Shown: positions 1-6,565 of the stretch, piece after piece
How the letters are laid out: the number at the start of each line of letters is the position of its first letter
Numbering within the stretch: the stretch's first letter is position 1
NCBI GenBank assembly: GCA_045644145.1
Contig: JAZRGK010000017.1
Location: forward strand, 1 to 19,819
DNA length: 19,819 bases
From: Flemingiibacterium sp045644145
GTDB lineage: Bacteria > Bacillota > Clostridia > Oscillospirales > CAG-272
Reading direction: 5' to 3'
Notes under the pieces: model-generated
What the model saw: the letters and a program-made list of their open reading frames with translations, nothing else
The model's database searches: none
What the model was told of the DNA's origin: nothing
Program-made: the position numbers and the translations under genes

Positions 1-320
1 AAATCAATATCTCCGCCTGCGTTTTTATACGCGGTCAAAAGTGCCGAGCCGACCATAACGTGATGCTCGGGACCGTGCATATGGCAAAACGGCAGAGCCA
101 TCATCTTTTGAATGATCTCGATCGGGTTCTTGGACTTTTCCGCAAGGCAAACGCCGATAATGATGTCCATGCCCTGCGTGTGGCATTCGTTGCACACATA
201 GTGACCGTTTTCGCAAACGGTCTTGCTGTTCTCCCTTTTATGGCAGACGGCGCATTCCATCACCTCGTCGGTTTCAAGGTATTTAAGCGGTGCGCCGCAG
301 ATAAGGCATTCGTCTTTCAT
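1..320 (-). CDS. DUF5714-like zinc-binding protein, 3' part cut off by window edge
   Basis: Reading from the ATG at 320-318 the frame stays open to the window edge, giving at least 106 residues. The N-terminus is a run of Cys pairs (CLIC near residue 5, CAVC near 23, then C36, CNEC near 43-46) typical of a zinc ribbon or rubredoxin-like knuckle. It is followed by a conserved-looking CHMHGPEHHVMVG stretch. This layout matches my memory of DUF5714 proteins of Clostridia and methanogens, some annotated as SAM-dependent methyltransferase-associated; the function is not established. A good ribosome site (GAGGAG, 6 nt before ATG) supports the start. It lies 61 bp downstream of the GIY-YIG gene on the same strand, so it could be co-transcribed with it. 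Family name is from memory and only moderately sure; the metal-binding look is directly visible. Confidence 0.7.
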   Translation of the reverse strand, partial: MKDECLICGAPLKYLETDEVMECAVCHKRENSKTVCENGHYVCNECHTQGMDIIIGVCLAEKSKNPIEIIQKMMALPFCHMHGPEHHVMVGSALLTAYKNAGGDID

Positions 321-381
321 TGTAATCTCCTCGATTTTTCTTTGATTACTGCGGTTTAAAATTTGAGTTGTGAAAATAGCT

Positions 382-1509
382 TTATTTTTCGGGCGCTAAA
401 TATGAAATCGGATTTTGTGCCGATTGATTAACTTTCAAATTCACTATAGATTTATGTAGGTAGAATCTTCCTTCATCATCAAGGTTGCGATAATCGTTAC
501 AAACAAAATAGACTCGGTCTTTTAGTCTTTCATAGCCTTCCGGATCCAATATATCTCTTTGAGGAACATCAATCATTTCATAGCCGTAGTGCCATGCATC
601 AGGTTTATACACACCAACAATAAGACCGTTATATACACCGAAAACATATTTTACTTTTCTTGCCTCTATCGATCTCAAAGATGCCGCCCAAAAGCCTCTT
701 ACAGAATCGTACAATTTCTCCTCGCTCATACCTCTTCGGTAAAGCTTATTTATCTTGATAACAAGAATACTGTGCTTTATATCCTCTTTTTTCAGCGGAA
801 CTGCTCCATATTGTAACTCAAACTCTTCTGTTGTTAAGCTTTCATGTACATGATGTCCTGATACCTCATTTGTAAGCTGAATGTCGGCCATTCGGTTCAG
901 TAAATTGATAAGCGTGGCTTCGGCAATAAAGGCTTCGTTTTCGGTTAGTCCCCAATTAACGATCAATCTTCTTACGTTAAAACCGCTGTCTTCGATCTCG
1001 CGTATTTTTTGAAGCTTCTTCTTTTCGGATTCACGTGATTTTCCACTTTCAATTTCATGCGAAAAAACTCGGTTGCCTGTACCTTTGCCAATATAAAAAA
1101 CCTTATCGTTTCTCGGATCTACGAGCGCATAAACGTAGAATCCCCTCAAAGCCTCAATTGCTTTTTCGGAAAAGAATTTAATGTTCGGAGAATTCATTGC
1201 TTCAAGCAGACCTATAATTCGTTCGATTATTGGTTTGACCTGACCTCTGCGCTGCCGTCTGTCGAAGCTTCCTTCGTTGAAATGATCTTCGCGGAGTAAC
1301 ATCGTAAGTAAAGCACAGCACAAGTCATAATCTGCACTTGGTAAGCGAGGCAACTCTTTTTCGCAGTCAATCGGAGCAGTTGTCATGTAGTCATGATAAT
1401 TGTTCTTCAGTGCTTCGCATGTTTCTAAAACTTCATAAAAAGCCTCTGCTCTTAAAATATTATCAGTATTCAATTTTTGAAACAACGCTATTTTTTTATC
1501 AAGTTTCAT
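382..1509 (-). CDS. LEM-3-like GIY-YIG nuclease domain protein
   Basis: 375 residues from the ATG at 1509; the longer frame start at 1548 would overlap the upstream rhodanese gene by 31 nt, while the 1509 ATG has GGGGAG 11 nt before it. Residues about 124-205 form a GIY-YIG nuclease domain: YVYALVDP supplies the first strand ('GIY' variant), FYIGKG at 138-143 the 'YIG' part followed by NRVFSHE, and the NEAFIAEATLI helix near 191-201 carries candidate metal-binding Glu residues. The extended spacing between the two motifs and the helix fits the LEM-3-like/COG3680 branch of the superfamily, which cleaves DNA. The N-terminal 120 residues are helical and unrecognised. The C-terminal 150 residues carry a conserved-looking tail (YVFGVYNGLIVGVYKPDAWH). 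It starts 8 nt after the rhodanese stop, so is probably co-transcribed. Its target (own DNA, phage DNA or RNA) cannot be told from sequence. Confidence 0.8.
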   Translation of the reverse strand: MKLDKKIALFQKLNTDNILRAEAFYEVLETCEALKNNYHDYMTTAPIDCEKELPRLPSADYDLCCALLTMLLREDHFNEGSFDRRQRRGQVKPIIERIIGLLEAMNSPNIKFFSEKAIEALRGFYVYALVDPRNDKVFYIGKGTGNRVFSHEIESGKSRESEKKKLQKIREIEDSGFNVRRLIVNWGLTENEAFIAEATLINLLNRMADIQLTNEVSGHHVHESLTTEEFELQYGAVPLKKEDIKHSILVIKINKLYRRGMSEEKLYDSVRGFWAASLRSIEARKVKYVFGVYNGLIVGVYKPDAWHYGYEMIDVPQRDILDPEGYERLKDRVYFVCNDYRNLDDEGRFYLHKSIVNLKVNQSAQNPISYLAPEK

Positions 1510-1517
1510 GTTTGATT

Positions 1518-2012
1518 TCACTCCCCACTCACAACCTCGCCCGTCCAATCGAGGATGCCGCCGAACTCCACGATATTCGTATATCCGAGCGCTACCAACT
1601 TCTCCGCCGCCTCTTTACTGCGGCGACCGCTTCGGCAGTACACCATGATAAGCTGATCCTTGTCGGGCAACTCCAAAATCTCGTCCGTGCCGATATCCTC
1701 GTTTGCGACGTTGATCGCGTTCGGGATATGCCCCTCGGCGAATTCATCGGCTCTGCGCACGTCGAGAATGATATAATCGCTCTCCTCCTGCATCATAATT
1801 ACCGCTTCGTCCATGCTGATCTGGCGGTAGGTGCTTGTCTGCTCTTTATTCATACTTTTACTCTCCTGTATTTGAAGCTTTCCGATTGTCTCGGTCGCGC
1901 TTTTGTCATAGCCGCCTGAATTTGTCGCGCACGCGCCGGTTGTGACGGCAAGCACGAGCATGACCGCGGCGATTATAGCTTTTCGTTTGAATTTTTGGGT
2001 GCGTTTTGTCAT
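1518..2012 (-). CDS. Rhodanese-like domain protein, exported or lipid-anchored
   Basis: 164 residues. A basic N-terminus (KFKRK) and hydrophobic stretch (residues 11-25) lead to TTGAC, with Cys28 as possible lipid-modified residue. The position -3 Thr is not the usual Leu/Val, so it may be a lipoprotein or simply a secreted protein. After a Ser/Thr/Gln-rich linker a single rhodanese domain (about 62-160) carries DVRRADEF at 84-91 (the CH2A-like box) and the active-site loop VYCRSGRR with catalytic Cys126, which in this family takes up a sulfane sulfur as persulfide. The short loop and lone domain resemble PspE/GlpE-type rhodaneses. It acts outside the membrane if the signal is functional. The ATG at 2012 has GGAGAGG upstream and a strong promoter at 2046-2074. 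The GIY-YIG gene begins 8 nt downstream; the two probably share a transcript, without an obvious functional link. Confidence 0.9.
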   Translation of the reverse strand: MTKRTQKFKRKAIIAAVMLVLAVTTGACATNSGGYDKSATETIGKLQIQESKSMNKEQTSTYRQISMDEAVIMMQEESDYIILDVRRADEFAEGHIPNAINVANEDIGTDEILELPDKDQLIMVYCRSGRRSKEAAEKLVALGYTNIVEFGGILDWTGEVVSGE

Positions 2013-2045
2013 GGTCCTCTCCGTGGTATGGTGTATGTTATTATA

Positions 2046-2074
2046 ATTATACCATGTTCAGGCGGACACTTCAA
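2046..2074 (-). promoter_or_regulatory. Promoter of the rhodanese/GIY-YIG unit
   Basis: On the minus strand: TTGAAG (2074-2069), 17-bp spacer, TATAAT (2051-2046), with start of transcription expected near 2039, about 27 nt before the rhodanese ATG. The -10 is preceded by ATGG. The upstream bases AAAGTTGTTGAAGTGT are shared with the macro-gene promoter at 5195-5223. Confidence 0.8.
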
Positions 2075-2104
2075 CAACTTTCCGTGAATATTTAGCTGAT
2101 GCGC

Positions 2105-2233
2105 TATCGGCAAAAAATCCGAGAAAATTTACCTAAAATATCGTTGGAATTTTGCCGATACCCCTAAAATTTGGAAATTTTGTATTAAAATCTTTGATTT
2201 TGGGATGCGAAAGCCATTATATTTTTGCCGATA
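2105..2233. repeat. Three copies of an 11-bp motif TATCGGCAAAA
   Basis: Copies: 2105-2115 in plus orientation, and 2150-2160 and 2223-2233 as TTTTGCCGATA. The first pairs perfectly with either of the other two, so 2105-2160 can form an 11-bp stem with a 34-nt loop. There is no T-tract after the stem, so it does not look like a terminator. It lies just upstream of the rhodanese promoter, which would suit an operator or a decayed small repeat element. Function unknown. Confidence 0.5.
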
Positions 2234-2275
2234 ATGCAAGCCCCCTTTTCTTTGTCTACAGCGGCGCAAATGTTG

Positions 2276-2302
2276 AAGGGGTGAACGATTCGTTCACCCC
2301 TT
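2276..2302 (-). terminator. Hairpin terminator after the ADP-ribosylglycohydrolase gene
   Basis: Perfect 11-bp stem AAGGGGTGAAC / GTTCACCCCTT with a 5-nt loop, 36 nt past the gene's stop. In the minus direction the stem is followed by CAACATTTG, a poor U-tract; in the plus direction it is followed by TTAT. No plus-strand gene leads into it, so I read it as the end of the macro-VWA-ADP-ribosylglycohydrolase transcript, possibly working in both directions. Confidence 0.65.
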
Positions 2303-2337
2303 TTATGCTCACTTAAGCTCCGCCCTCATCTCGCGGA

Positions 2338-3285
2338 TCAACTCCGCCAAGCTTTTCCCGCTCTTTCGCACATCTTTTCAATATACTCTCGCCTAATAAG
2401 TGCGTCAAGCCACCTCTTAGGTATTGCGTCATATCCGTAGAGAGCACCCGCAAGCCCGCCTGCAACAGCGCCGACCGTATCAGTGTCGCCGCCAAGATTT
2501 ACGGCCTTTAAAACACATTCTTCATAGCTTTCACTTGTAAGAATGCACCAAAGTGCCGCCTCAATAGTATCAATAACGTATCCACTACTTTTTATTTCAC
2601 AGGATGGGAGCTTGCAAAAATCATCGCTAAAAATGCGCGAAAATCTGTAGAATTCCTGACTGTAGGAATACCTTTGCCCCACTGATTTCAGGGCAGATAT
2701 TATACTCTCCTTACGTGGATTTTCAAGCAGCGCAAAAAGAATAAGAGTATATATCCTGCATGCGAGCTTTGAGCATTCGTGCGCGTGTGTAAGCCCAGCA
2801 GCGCAGTCTATAATATTTTCAAAGCTCTCACGCAAGTTTTTACCAAACCATGCCATCATGGCAACCGGATGTATTCGCATCAGTGCTCCGTTGCCGTTGG
2901 AATATTCTCCGTTCAGTCCGCACTCTACCGCACTTGGCTTTTTTGTCGAAAGATAATTCAATATGGCACGCTGGCATGTCACTCCTATATCAAACGCTAT
3001 CCCGGTCGGCGTGTAATCATTCTGCGCATACCACTTAACAAAGTTCTCCATAACTGCTGTGTAATCGACACACCCACTGCACAGTGCGTCAAGAGTGGCT
3101 ACTGACATACTGGTATCATCCGACCACGTCCCCTTTGGAAAAGGATACGTTCCGTATCCAATCATATCAGTTACAGGTGAATTTTCAAGTGCGCTTCTTT
3201 CCTCAAATTCCACCGGAACGCCAAGCGCATCACCTATGGCGTGTCCGAGCATAACTGCTTTTATCTGCTTAATAATATTTTCCAT
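2338..3285 (-). CDS. ADP-ribosylglycohydrolase family protein (DraG/ARH type)
   Basis: 315 residues from the ATG at 3285, chosen because AGGGG lies 9 nt before it; an in-frame ATG at 3327 would add 14 residues without a ribosome site. Family hallmarks are present: HAIGDALGVPVEFEER (15-30), the metal-binding GTWSDDTSM with Ser55-Asp56-Asp57, and the C-terminal GGDTDTVGAVAGGLAG (265-280) supplying Asp267/Asp269. These residues hold two Mg ions in DraG and ARH enzymes, which hydrolyse ADP-ribose from arginine or other acceptors, or related ADP-ribose compounds. All key acidic residues are intact. It is the last gene of an apparent three-gene operon after the macro and VWA genes, pointing to reversal or recycling of ADP-ribosylation. 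The 3' end has a possible slippery heptamer and a 15-codon extension in the -1 frame. Confidence 0.93.
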   Translation of the reverse strand: MENIIKQIKAVMLGHAIGDALGVPVEFEERSALENSPVTDMIGYGTYPFPKGTWSDDTSMSVATLDALCSGCVDYTAVMENFVKWYAQNDYTPTGIAFDIGVTCQRAILNYLSTKKPSAVECGLNGEYSNGNGALMRIHPVAMMAWFGKNLRESFENIIDCAAGLTHAHECSKLACRIYTLILFALLENPRKESIISALKSVGQRYSYSQEFYRFSRIFSDDFCKLPSCEIKSSGYVIDTIEAALWCILTSESYEECVLKAVNLGGDTDTVGAVAGGLAGALYGYDAIPKRWLDALIRREYIEKMCERAGKAWRS

Positions 3286-3346
3286 TACTGCATTCCCCTG
3301 ACTCAATATATCACACTTACTGTACACCCAAAAATCACTTTACGCC

Positions 3347-3985
3347 TTACTCGTCATCTTCCTGCTTTAGATATTCACTAAGATTCATCTTATCTGTACT
3401 ACTGCATCTTACACAGCTTATCGCCTGACTCATAGCAAAGAAACTCTCTCCGACTCCATCACTGGTCTGACGATAATTAGCCGCCCGCTCGCGCTTGATA
3501 CCAATATTCGCCGCCGTTTCCACCGCATCAATGTTCGCGGCGAGGAAGACGAACTCCCAGCCGTATTTCTCGCGCTGACGCTCGATCATCGCCTTGACCT
3601 TCTTGCTGTCGTAGCGGTGGCTTGCGTTCTCCATGCCGTCGGTTGTGATGACGAAAATCGTGTGCTCCGGCACATCCTCGGGACGGGCGTACTTGTGTAC
3701 GTTGCCGATGTGGTGTATCGCGCCGCCGATGGCATCTAAAAGCGCGGTACAGCCTCGGACTTGATACTCTTTGTCGGTCATCGGCTCGATCTTATCAAGC
3801 GGTACGCGGTCGTGAATGACCTCGCTTTCGTTGTCGAACAGCACAGTGGAAACGTACGCCGTACCGTCCTCCTTACGCTGCTTTTCGATGGTCGCGTTGA
3901 ATCCGCCGATGGTGTCTGCCTCGAAGCCTGCCATAGAGCCGCTTCTATCAAGAATAAATACGATTTCTGTGATGTTCTTTTTCAT
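3347..3985 (-). CDS. VWA domain protein with intact MIDAS
   Basis: 212 residues, almost all one von Willebrand factor A domain. The metal-ion-dependent adhesion site is complete: Asp13-x-Ser15-x-Ser17 in DRSGSM, Thr80 in GCTALLDA, and Asp116 in ITTDGMENAS. VWA proteins of this short cytoplasmic kind (TerY-like) bind partner proteins through a metal ion and have been noted beside macro-domain, ADP-ribosylglycohydrolase and tellurite-resistance-type genes. No signal peptide or membrane segment is seen. Start ATG at 3985 has GGAGG 8 nt upstream. Between it and the macro gene lies a terminator-like hairpin whose T-tract abuts the ribosome site, so its expression may be reduced or conditional relative to macro. 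The tail after residue 195 is acidic and short. Confidence 0.92.
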   Translation of the reverse strand: MKKNITEIVFILDRSGSMAGFEADTIGGFNATIEKQRKEDGTAYVSTVLFDNESEVIHDRVPLDKIEPMTDKEYQVRGCTALLDAIGGAIHHIGNVHKYARPEDVPEHTIFVITTDGMENASHRYDSKKVKAMIERQREKYGWEFVFLAANIDAVETAANIGIKRERAANYRQTSDGVGESFFAMSQAISCVRCSSTDKMNLSEYLKQEDDE

Positions 3986-3999
3986 TTATTGTTACCTCC

Positions 4000-4043
4000 A
4001 AAAAAATAATATGACTGCTTGGTTTTCACCTTACAGTCATATT
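4000..4043 (-). terminator. Terminator or attenuator between the macro and VWA genes
   Basis: Minus-strand stem AATATGACTG / CAGTCATATT (10 bp, perfect) at 4043-4034 and 4017-4008. The loop can form an inner GGT-GAAA-ACC mini-stem with a GNRA tetraloop. It is followed by A then seven T (4006-4000), and GGAGG of the VWA gene begins right after. The stem is AU-rich, so read-through is plausible; the arrangement looks like partial termination inside the operon. Confidence 0.65.
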
Positions 4044-4085
4044 GTACTATATTTTTACTCGGTTGTGGTCGCCCGACGAGCGACA

Positions 4086-5165
4086 TTATACACCGAGCGT
4101 TATCTGGTCGAATTGATACAGCGTTTCGTTCACGTCAAAGATATTTTCGTAGTTGCCGGTTTTGATGAAATATTCGATGATTACATCAAATTTACTGCTG
4201 TGTGACAGCGACATTCCCACGGTCTTAAGCAGATGATTTGTTTCGTCAAGATCCAGTCGCAACGCGATTGCGAAAGATACCGCGGTCACCTTGCTCGGCT
4301 TGTAATTTTTGTTACACTTGATTTTAGAGAAGGTCTTTTTGTCAACGTTCGCGCGCTTGTAGCACTCAACGTCGGTCATTCCTTTGGCATCTATGTAATC
4401 GAACAGCGTTTCGGCAAAGCCCTTGTCCATTTGACGTAGCATATCTTCAAGGCTCGCTTCTGAGGTGATAGCCTTTTCTTCAAGTGCAAGCAGCTCGGGC
4501 GCTCTGCCACAGCCGAATTCAATATCTTCAAACTCTTGCTTTGATTTGGATGCCCGTCTGCGCTTGAAACGCTCCTTAACAGGTGCATCGCCAAGCATGG
4601 ACGACTGCATCGGAAGGGACATGGACAGCGACGGTTCATCGATATACGCATCGTCGATGTAAGACGTAACGTCCGAAAACAGCTTCTCGCTGATAGCGTA
4701 GGACGTTTTGTCGTATACAACGATATAAACGAGCATTTCGTTATCGAAAAGGAAGTCGCCGATTACGCGCATGGCGGTCTTTAGGACAGCGTCCTTGGGA
4801 TAACCGTACACTCCCGACGAAATGAGAGGAAACGCTATGCTTTCGCATTTCTTGTCAGCGGCAAGCGCGAGTGCGTTTTTGTAGCACGCCTCGAGAAGCG
4901 CCTGCTCGTTATAGTTTCCGTCACGCCATATCGGTCCTGCGGTATGTATTACGTATTTGCACGGCAGATCAAATGCGGGCGTGATCTTCGCTTCGCCGAT
5001 AGCAAGTCCGCCAAGCTTACGGCAAGCTTCGAGTAGCTTCGGACCTGCCGCATCGTGTATAGCGGCATCCGTTCCGCCGCCGGGAGAGAGATATTCGTTT
5101 GTCGGGTTTACGATAGCATCGCATTTAATTTTGGTTATATCCTGACGGATTATCTTAAGCGGCAT
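4086..5165 (-). CDS. Macro-domain protein with C-terminal HTH-like domain
   Basis: 359 residues. Residues 1-165 are a macro domain that binds ADP-ribose: CDAIVNPTNEYLSPGGGTD at 15-33 has the NPTN adenine/ribose loop and the GGG of the phosphate loop, and ISSGVYGYP near 115 is the second phosphate loop. This layout resembles the MacroD/O-acetyl-ADP-ribose deacetylase group. Residues about 165-245 are a low-complexity linker. From about 250 there is a helical domain with MTDVECYKRANVDKKTFSKI and PSKVTAVSFAIALRLDLDET, which looks like an HTH-type fold and could bind DNA or a partner. This suggests an ADP-ribose-sensing regulator or reader with hydrolase potential. It is first in the operon with the VWA and ADP-ribosylglycohydrolase genes. 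Ribosome site AAGGAGG precedes the ATG; a strong promoter is at 5195-5223. Confidence 0.9.
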   Translation of the reverse strand: MPLKIIRQDITKIKCDAIVNPTNEYLSPGGGTDAAIHDAAGPKLLEACRKLGGLAIGEAKITPAFDLPCKYVIHTAGPIWRDGNYNEQALLEACYKNALALAADKKCESIAFPLISSGVYGYPKDAVLKTAMRVIGDFLFDNEMLVYIVVYDKTSYAISEKLFSDVTSYIDDAYIDEPSLSMSLPMQSSMLGDAPVKERFKRRRASKSKQEFEDIEFGCGRAPELLALEEKAITSEASLEDMLRQMDKGFAETLFDYIDAKGMTDVECYKRANVDKKTFSKIKCNKNYKPSKVTAVSFAIALRLDLDETNHLLKTVGMSLSHSSKFDVIIEYFIKTGNYENIFDVNETLYQFDQITLGV

Positions 5166-5194
5166 AGCGGTACCTCCTTCGTGATTACAAATAC

Positions 5195-5223
5195 ATTATA
5201 CCATATTTCGGCATACACTTCAA
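5195..5223 (-). promoter_or_regulatory. Promoter of the macro/VWA/ADP-ribosylglycohydrolase operon
   Basis: Minus strand TTGAAG (5223-5218), 17-bp spacer, perfect TATAAT (5200-5195), expected transcript start near 5188. Upstream bases CACGCAAAGTTGTTGAAG match the rhodanese promoter at 2046-2074 almost base for base. A 10-bp inverted repeat GATTACAAAT / ATTTGTAATC (5183-5192 and 5289-5298) brackets the promoter. Confidence 0.82.
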
Positions 5224-5339
5224 CAACTTTGCGTGAAAATTAAAGGCGGCAGATTGCTCTGACGCCGTTTACAAATTTCAGTCAGTTTATTTGTAATCGC
5301 ATCCCGCGACTACCGCTTTATCGTATATGTATCAGCAAA

Positions 5340-5388
5340 TATTGATGATTCACTTATCTGACTTACTGACTAACAATAGTCATCAATA
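5340..5388 (-). terminator. Possible hairpin at the end of the first HNH gene
   Basis: Inverted repeat TATTGATGA / TCATCAATA, 9 bp, loop 31 nt, straddling the HNH stop codon at 5370-5372. Followed on the minus strand by only TTTG, so termination strength is doubtful. Confidence 0.3.
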
Positions 5389-6392
5389 CTGTCTCCACCG
5401 GTCCATTCCAACCCTTGCGCAAGCGTAAACTGTTTTTCTGCTCCTTCATCTGTAAATAATGAACCTAAACTTGAGTGTAGATAATACCCATTCTCATAAG
5501 AGATTTTTACAAGTGCTAACGGTTTTATGGTCGATGGAATAGCTGCTATTATAATTATCTCTCTGTTATCTACACAGGCATATTTTACAATAGTTGAATT
5601 ACCAAATCTATTGGTTGTAAAAATGCAACCATCGGATAAATTCTTCAAATAACATTCGATTGGTTCGCCTTCAATTTTAGTGGGGCAACAAACAAATTCT
5701 GTGGGCGTTTTCCAATCCTTTTGTTTGGCCATTGCAGTTAATGAATCCGATATATTTGATAGTTCATAATCACATTGCTGTGCATCTGCTCGCACTTGAG
5801 TGGTTTTTGTATTTACAGCAGGATTTCGAGAAGAATATATCCACTCTCCAATTTTGACGGATTTATCAGACGGAGATACATTTTCAGTGTTTGTAAGCCA
5901 CTTTTGAGTATTTTCTATACAACCCTTTGCTTCTGCTTCGGTTACACGACGCATCCAGCTAAAGTCAGGATCATCTAATTTATCCCTATATGCTGATGGA
6001 TTCTTCAAGAATTCAAATATACTTACACCGGTTCTATATTCAATCCTTTTCCGAGTAACTTCATTTAAGACGACATTTTCTAATCTTGTTAACCATCTCA
6101 AATTACTGGGGCGATTATTCTGTCTATTTGTATCGATATGATCTACAATGTGCTCTTTTGTCGGTGCTTCTCCGAGAAAAGCTGTAGCGACAATGCGATG
6201 AATGCGGACTGAAGCAATTTCCAAATATCCTGTCTTATTATTCAATTTTCCAAAAGTCCAAACATTGTCAAGTTTACGCAACTTCTTTTGCGGAAAAGGT
6301 TTTCTTAAAACAGCACCATTATCCCTAACCAAATATTCCTCACTTTTATATACACAAAATTTTTCTTCTAAATAATCGTTAACTTCAACCAT
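5370..6392 (-). CDS. HNH endonuclease protein A (HNH_3 type)
   Basis: 340 residues. An N-terminal module with VRDNGAVLR (22-30), KTGYLEIA (53-60), IHRIVATAF (64-72) and the HNH core VDHIDTNRQNNRPSNLRW (83-100) is typical of HNH_3 homing-type endonucleases: Asp84-His85 and Asn98 are the expected metal and catalytic positions. After it come DPDFSWMR (141-148) and GEWIY (182-186), both also in the second HNH protein of this window (12915-14630). The C-terminal part from about 225 (AMAKQKDWKTPTEF... EWTGGDSIDDYC) is unrelated to that of the paralog; I do not recognise it. The ATG at 6392 has GGGAGG 8-9 nt upstream. The gene is clearly more AT-rich than the flanking macro and integrase genes, pointing to separate acquisition. 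It may be a free-standing selfish nuclease or a defence nuclease; context does not decide. Confidence 0.87.
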   Translation of the reverse strand: MVEVNDYLEEKFCVYKSEEYLVRDNGAVLRKPFPQKKLRKLDNVWTFGKLNNKTGYLEIASVRIHRIVATAFLGEAPTKEHIVDHIDTNRQNNRPSNLRWLTRLENVVLNEVTRKRIEYRTGVSIFEFLKNPSAYRDKLDDPDFSWMRRVTEAEAKGCIENTQKWLTNTENVSPSDKSVKIGEWIYSSRNPAVNTKTTQVRADAQQCDYELSNISDSLTAMAKQKDWKTPTEFVCCPTKIEGEPIECYLKNLSDGCIFTTNRFGNSTIVKYACVDNREIIIIAAIPSTIKPLALVKISYENGYYLHSSLGSLFTDEGAEKQFTLAQGLEWTGGDSIDDYC

Positions 6393-6525
6393 ATATTTAT
6401 CCTCCCATTATTCATAACGAAATAATATCAACATACATATTAAGTTTCTTGATCTTTATAAAACGGAATTACTTATTCTTCAAAATATATTTTCCGTCCT
6501 AAGGATTTTTATAAATATGGAATTC

Positions 6526-6556
6526 AATAATCAGTGTTATAAGTATGCTGATTATT
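6526..6556 (-). terminator. AT-rich hairpin just past the integrase operon
   Basis: AATAATCAG / CTGATTATT, 9-bp perfect stem with 13-nt loop, 10 nt beyond the stop of the downstream integrase. There is no clear T-tract on the minus strand. It could be a weak terminator or part of an attachment-site region, which would be expected next to an integrase gene. Confidence 0.35.
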
Positions 6557-6565
6557 TACTTTTCT

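Larger units (their letters stand above)
2013..2337. other. 325-bp non-coding stretch with three copies of an 11-bp motif
   Basis: Between the ADP-ribosylglycohydrolase stop and the rhodanese start there is no convincing gene. It holds, from left to right, the rhodanese promoter (2046-2074), an AT-rich block with three copies of TATCGGCAAAA or its complement (2105-2115, 2150-2160, 2223-2233), and a hairpin at 2276-2302. Short open frames here lack ribosome sites. Confidence 0.7.

Noticed and set aside
1338..1919. Long plus-strand open frames opposite the GIY-YIG and rhodanese genes
   Set aside because: Shadow frames of well-supported minus-strand genes; no ribosome sites or recognisable domains. 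The same holds for all other plus-strand frames.
2316..2334. Near-direct repeat of the integrase 3' end (6576-6594, 17 of 19 bases alike) at the ADP-ribosylglycohydrolase 3' end, as possible attachment sites enclosing the ADP-ribose operon and first HNH gene
   Set aside because: A 17/19 match is about what chance gives in a window this size, both copies code similar Lys/Glu-rich helical ends, and one lies inside the integrase gene, not at a sensible element end.
4391..4720. Arg/Ser-rich minus-strand frame inside the macro gene
   Set aside because: Low-complexity out-of-frame reading of a clear coding region without a ribosome site.
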